Assembly (NCBI GenBank): GCA_964590135.1
Contig: CAZPVX010000023.1
Location: 6,513 to 70,512 of the forward strand
Source of the DNA: JBDHWI01 sp964590135
GTDB lineage: Bacteria; Chloroflexota; Anaerolineae; J036; Brachytrichaceae
Reading direction: 5' to 3'
DNA length: 64,000 nucleotides
The notes below the pieces were generated by a model that did no database searches, was not told where the DNA came from, and saw only the letters and a program-made list of their open reading frames with translations. Both the position numbers and the translations under genes were made by a program. Position 1 is the first letter of the stretch; each line of letters opens with the position of its first letter. Positions 61,428 through 64,000 of this stretch are shown piece after piece.

Positions 61428-62192
61428 CTACTCTTCTCTGCTCACAAATCTCATCTCCAGCCACTGCGCCGCCGGCGCGTCGACAAAGCCAAATTCGTAT
61501 CGGCCATCCGGCGTTGCAATGGCGCGATAGTTATCCACCCACGCCACGAAGCCGAGCGCGATGCGCGGCGGTTTCGTGGCGCGCAACACAGCGCGGCCAT
61601 CCACGCTGAACCGCGCCTCATCCTGCAACCAGTCCAGCGCAAAGTCATGCCACTGCGTCATGTCCAGGTCGAGCGGCGTCTCCTGCGCGGTGACGAGGTT
61701 GCGCGCCGCAGACATGGCGAGCGAGGAGACGAACGGCAGGCGCAGCGCGAGGTTGCCGGCGGCCATGACGACTTGCGCGATGCCGGCGCGCAGGCCCTCT
61801 GCCTCGCGCCCGGGCAGGGGCGATGACAGCGACGCAGCCTTGAAGCCGTGTCCGGGCCTGCCCTTCGCCAGTTGCAAGTCGCTCTCCGGCGAGCCGTAGA
61901 AAAACCAGACGTTCTGCGGCGCTGCCAGCACGCCACCCTCGCGGGTGAAGGGATGATTCCAGAAGCCGAAGCCGGCCGTGCCTTTCAGCGCGCCGGCGGG
62001 GTGCGAGAAGCGCGCCCGAAGGCGCAAGTGTTGCGGGGGTTGATTCACAAACGTGCGCGGCAGCGCGTGATCGTAGTCATCGAGTTGCGCATCGGTGTAG
62101 CCGGCGCTCGTTGCCGGCGGGATGACCAGCCGGAACAGCTCACCCTCGCGCTCCACGCGCCCGCCATTCACCAGATGCTCGCGTAGGTTCAT
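61428..62192 (-). CDS. Jelly-roll (GH16/concanavalin-like) protein
   Basis: A 254-residue protein resembling the GH16-type beta-sandwich: RLRARFSHPAGALKGTAGFGFWNHPF, NVWFFYGSPESDLQL, WHDFALDWLQDEARFSVDGRAVL and IALGFVAWVDNY follow the strand order of such folds, but I see no E-x-D-x-x-E catalytic strand. There is no signal peptide, so it is predicted cytoplasmic. Function unknown; sugar binding is possible. Confidence 0.62.
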   Translation of the reverse strand: MNLREHLVNGGRVEREGELFRLVIPPATSAGYTDAQLDDYDHALPRTFVNQPPQHLRLRARFSHPAGALKGTAGFGFWNHPFTREGGVLAAPQNVWFFYGSPESDLQLAKGRPGHGFKAASLSSPLPGREAEGLRAGIAQVVMAAGNLALRLPFVSSLAMSAARNLVTAQETPLDLDMTQWHDFALDWLQDEARFSVDGRAVLRATKPPRIALGFVAWVDNYRAIATPDGRYEFGFVDAPAAQWLEMRFVSREE

Positions 62193-62214
62193 GTGGGAAG
62201 CTTAACCCTGGCTA

Positions 62215-63246
62215 TCAGGAATCGAGCGGGCTGCGGACTGCCTTGGGGCCTTTGTTCAGCACGTGGGTGTAGATCATGGTCGTGCTCACGTCGGCATGAC
62301 CGAGCAACTCCTGCACCGTGCGGATGTCGTAGCCCGCCTCCAGCAGATGCGTGGCGAAGCTGTGCCGGAAGGTGTGGCAACTGATGCGTTTGGGGATGTG
62401 CGATCGGCGCGCCGCCTGCGACACCGCCTTCTGCAAACTGGTCTCGTGGGCGTGCCAGCGATACAACTGCGGGTCGTCGGGGTTACGCGGGTCGCGCGAG
62501 AGCTTGCTGGCCGGGAACACGAACTGCCACTCCCAGGCCGTGCTGGCCGAGGCGTGCTTGCGCCGGAAGGCGTTGGGCAACGGCACATAGCCCAACCCGC
62601 ATTCCAGGTCATCCTCGTGCAGCGCCTTCACCCGCGCCAGGTGAGCGGTCAACGGCTCGACCAGCGCCTCGGGCAGCATGGTCAGCCGGTCTTTGTCGCC
62701 CTTGCCCTCGCGCACGATGATCTGGCGCTGGCCGAAGTCCACATCTTTGACCCGCAGGCGCAGGCACTCGATCAGGCGCAGCCCGCAACCATAGAGCAGC
62801 TTGGCCATGAGTTGATACTCGGCGTGCATCAGGCCGATGACCTGCTGCACCTCGGCCTTGGTTAACACGACCGGGATGTGCCGGCGCGTTTGAGCGCGGG
62901 CGATGCCCAGCGCACCGAACATGGCATCGGCGTCGTGATGCAGCACCTCTTTGTAGAGGAAGAGCAACGCCGAGAGCGCCTGGTTCTGCGTGGAAGATGA
63001 GACATGCTCGCGGACGGCCAGATGCGACAGAAAGGCCTCCACCTCGGCGCGGCCCATGTCGTTGGGGTGGCGCTTGTCGTGAAAGAGGATGAAGCGACGG
63101 ATCCAGTTGAGATAGCTTTTCTCGGTGCGAATCGAGTAGTGCTTGAGGCGGATGACGCGGCGCACCTCGTTCAGGAACGGGCTGTCTCTGGGCGCGTAGA
63201 CGATTGGGGTTGCCGGTGCGGGCACAGGTGTTGGTGTATCAGGCAC
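62215..63246 (-). CDS. intI: Integron integrase (IntI-type tyrosine recombinase)
   Basis: About 343 residues, the usual IntI length. Tyrosine recombinase residues are present: Arg in YGCGLRLIECLRL, Lys in EGKGDKDRL, H-x-x-R in CHTFRHSFATHL, His in LLGHADVST and the nucleophile Tyr in TMIYTHVL. The IntI-specific extra region is clear: WEWQFVFPASKLSRDP and HAHETSLQKAVSQAARRSHI, and the end GPKAVRSPLDS matches IntI C-termini. The start is set at GTG 63246, 6 nt after a perfect TATAAT; an upstream TTG (63291) would place the promoter inside the gene. A GTTAGAC core and a divergent gene lie beyond its 5' end, as in integron platforms. GCCGGC sites are almost absent. Confidence 0.9.
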   Translation of the reverse strand: MPDTPTPVPAPATPIVYAPRDSPFLNEVRRVIRLKHYSIRTEKSYLNWIRRFILFHDKRHPNDMGRAEVEAFLSHLAVREHVSSSTQNQALSALLFLYKEVLHHDADAMFGALGIARAQTRRHIPVVLTKAEVQQVIGLMHAEYQLMAKLLYGCGLRLIECLRLRVKDVDFGQRQIIVREGKGDKDRLTMLPEALVEPLTAHLARVKALHEDDLECGLGYVPLPNAFRRKHASASTAWEWQFVFPASKLSRDPRNPDDPQLYRWHAHETSLQKAVSQAARRSHIPKRISCHTFRHSFATHLLEAGYDIRTVQELLGHADVSTTMIYTHVLNKGPKAVRSPLDS

Positions 63247-63252
63247 ATTCGA

Positions 63253-63258
63253 ATTATA
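63253..63258 (-). promoter_or_regulatory. -10 hexamer TATAAT of intI, leaderless spacing
   Basis: A perfect TATAAT on the minus strand is followed by exactly 6 nt and GTG 63246. No Shine-Dalgarno lies between. It supports the GTG start. Confidence 0.6.
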
Positions 63259-63362
63259 CCGATATTGGCTATGAAATGGCTCTGCATACAACCCATTTTT
63301 CGGTGCAAATACTGAATTCTCAAGATATACTCTGGGCCGTCGTTCGTTCTGTATACTAATTA

Positions 63363-63369
63363 GTTAGAC
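63363..63369 (+). other. attI-type recombination core GTTAGAC
   Basis: GTTAGAC fits the integron core consensus GTTRRRY. It lies about 115 bp from the integrase start on its 5' side and 40 nt before the divergent gene, the position of the attI/first-cassette junction. TATACT boxes at 63326 and 63352 could belong to a cassette promoter, but no -35 is evident. Confidence 0.6.
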
Positions 63370-63408
63370 CGCAGGAAACACGTCCGCGCGCAAGGATAGG
63401 AAGAGAAC

Positions 63409-63939
63409 ATGGCTAAGCTCGTATTCGGAATGAATCAGTCCTTGGACGGGTACGTCGACCATATGGCGTTCGCGCCCAGCCCCACGCTATTTCGCCACTT
63501 CATCAAGGAAGCTCAGGGGCAGGCGGGCAGTGTGTACGGCCGCCGAATGTATGAGATCATGCGTTACTGGGACGACGACCATCCTGAATGGAATGCGGAG
63601 GAACGCGCCTTCGCGGCTGCGTGGCGAAACCAACCGAAATGGGTCGTCTCGCGCTCGTTGAACTCGGTAGGCCCGAACGCCAAACTTGTTGAGGAAGATC
63701 TCGAGGGCGCGATCCGCGAGATAAAGGCCGAACGCGACGGGGAGATCGAAGTTGCTGGCCCAGACTTGGCGCACAGCTTAACCAAACTTGGCCTGATCGA
63801 TGAATATCGAATCTACCTGCATCCCGTCGTCCTTGGTCACGGCAAGCCATATTTCGCTGGACCCCGGCCGTCGCTCCGCTTTATAGCTAGTGACCGGATT
63901 GACGAGGCTGTGATCCGGTTGACCTATGTTCCTGCCTAA
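63409..63939 (+). CDS. RibD C-terminal / dihydrofolate reductase-like protein, possible first cassette
   Basis: A 176-residue protein of the RibD_C (bacterial bifunctional deaminase-reductase C-terminal) family, like YyaP/YwjB: KLVFGMNQSLDGYVDH at the N-terminus, GSVYGRRMYEIMRYW near residue 42, DGEIEVAGPDLAHSL near 110 and VLGHGKPYFAG near 142. It is not a DfrA- or DfrB-type enzyme, so trimethoprim resistance is not implied. It has a GGAAGAG Shine-Dalgarno, lacks GCCGGC sites, and starts 40 nt after the GTTAGAC core, as a first integron cassette would. Confidence 0.82.
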   Translation: MAKLVFGMNQSLDGYVDHMAFAPSPTLFRHFIKEAQGQAGSVYGRRMYEIMRYWDDDHPEWNAEERAFAAAWRNQPKWVVSRSLNSVGPNAKLVEEDLEGAIREIKAERDGEIEVAGPDLAHSLTKLGLIDEYRIYLHPVVLGHGKPYFAGPRPSLRFIASDRIDEAVIRLTYVPA

Positions 63940-63992
63940 TTTCGCGACTCTCAGGAACGTCATTGCCGCTGAGATATGGTCACTGGCTAGGC
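63934..63992 (+). other. Candidate attC-like element after the RibD_C gene
   Basis: GCCTAAT (63934-63940, overlapping the stop codon) resembles the attC inverse core RYYYAAC with one mismatch. Its first five bases are complementary to TAGGC in GCTAGGC (63986-63992). Inside lies a perfect TCTCAG/CTGAGA pair (63949-63954 with 63969-63974). Total length is 59 bp. The right core has GCT instead of the strict GTT, and flank spacing is unequal, so this is tentative; the true right end may lie beyond the window. Confidence 0.35.
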
Positions 63993-64000
63993 CCGACTGC

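Noticed and set aside
63409..63939. Trimethoprim-resistance dihydrofolate reductase cassette
   Set aside because: The protein belongs to the RibD_C-type family, not to DfrA or DfrB, so resistance is not supported.
63949..63974. CTGAGA word as part of a TPP riboswitch
   Set aside because: No second conserved riboswitch core is present; the word pairs with TCTCAG in the candidate attC hairpin.

Overview
The window reads as a dense chromosomal segment (about 60 % GC) of a bacterium that is most likely a member of the Chloroflexota, probably Anaerolineae-like. This is inferred from gene content and style: lipoprotein binding proteins with Ala/Pro-rich and VEVTREVEVTR linkers, a bacterial RIO kinase, a PSP1 protein, and many ABC systems. 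No 16S rRNA or tRNA gene is present to prove it. The palindrome GCCGGC is strikingly frequent in most genes but rare in two segments (20.3-29.6 kb and 62.2-64 kb).

Layout. 0-3.2 kb: end of an unknown gene, xthA, and an orphan dnaK. 3.3-6.7 kb: sugar ABC transporter (two permeases and a binding lipoprotein, no ATPase). 6.8-12.7 kb: AapQMP-type amino-acid transporter with two tandem AapJ-like binding proteins. 12.8-18.9 kb: a 53-residue winged-helix-like protein, then a carbohydrate module (GH4 alpha-galactosidase-like enzyme, AgaS-like SIS isomerase, two PfkB kinases, amidohydrolase) interrupted by repeats, including a 103-bp MITE-like element with a 6-bp target duplication. 19-20.3 kb: RIO kinase behind a promoter, a 20-codon leader ORF and two tandem terminator-like hairpins. 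20.3-29.6 kb: compositionally distinct stretch with MFS and ABC exporters, a TPR protein, three GNATs, and an ArsR-type regulator with an operator array followed by an ABC-2 exporter. 29.7-33.4 kb: heterodimeric ABC exporter with one degenerate ATP site. 33.5-45.2 kb: methyltransferase, two membrane-anchored glycosidase-like proteins (the larger with mutated catalytic positions), a LmbE deacetylase, PSP1, GGCT, an Mrp ATPase without CxxC, a thioredoxin-like protein and an oxidoreductase. 45.2-47.9 kb: a STAND (NB-ARC) HTH regulator divergent from three tandem paralogous 65-67-residue proteins, with shared TTGTCA/TGACAA operator-like sites. 47.9-51.5 kb: nadC-nadA-nadB. 52.4-59.4 kb: Nudix; an iscX-nuoB-nuoCD-nuoI run that encodes the Q-module of complex I; a divergent A-type Fe-S carrier; a B12-binding radical SAM protein with a 68-residue neighbour. 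59.5-62.2 kb: small kinase, prs, and a jelly-roll-like protein. 62.2-64 kb: an integron-type integrase, a GTTRRRY recombination core, and a divergent RibD_C-type gene in the first-cassette position.

Several genes appear to be read from nearly leaderless transcripts: a -10 hexamer sits exactly 6 nt before the start codon at xthA, the 51.6-kb GNAT and the integrase. Elsewhere clear Shine-Dalgarno sites are used. The best candidates for undescribed biology are the STAND regulator with its three small-protein paralogues and the integron platform at the right edge.
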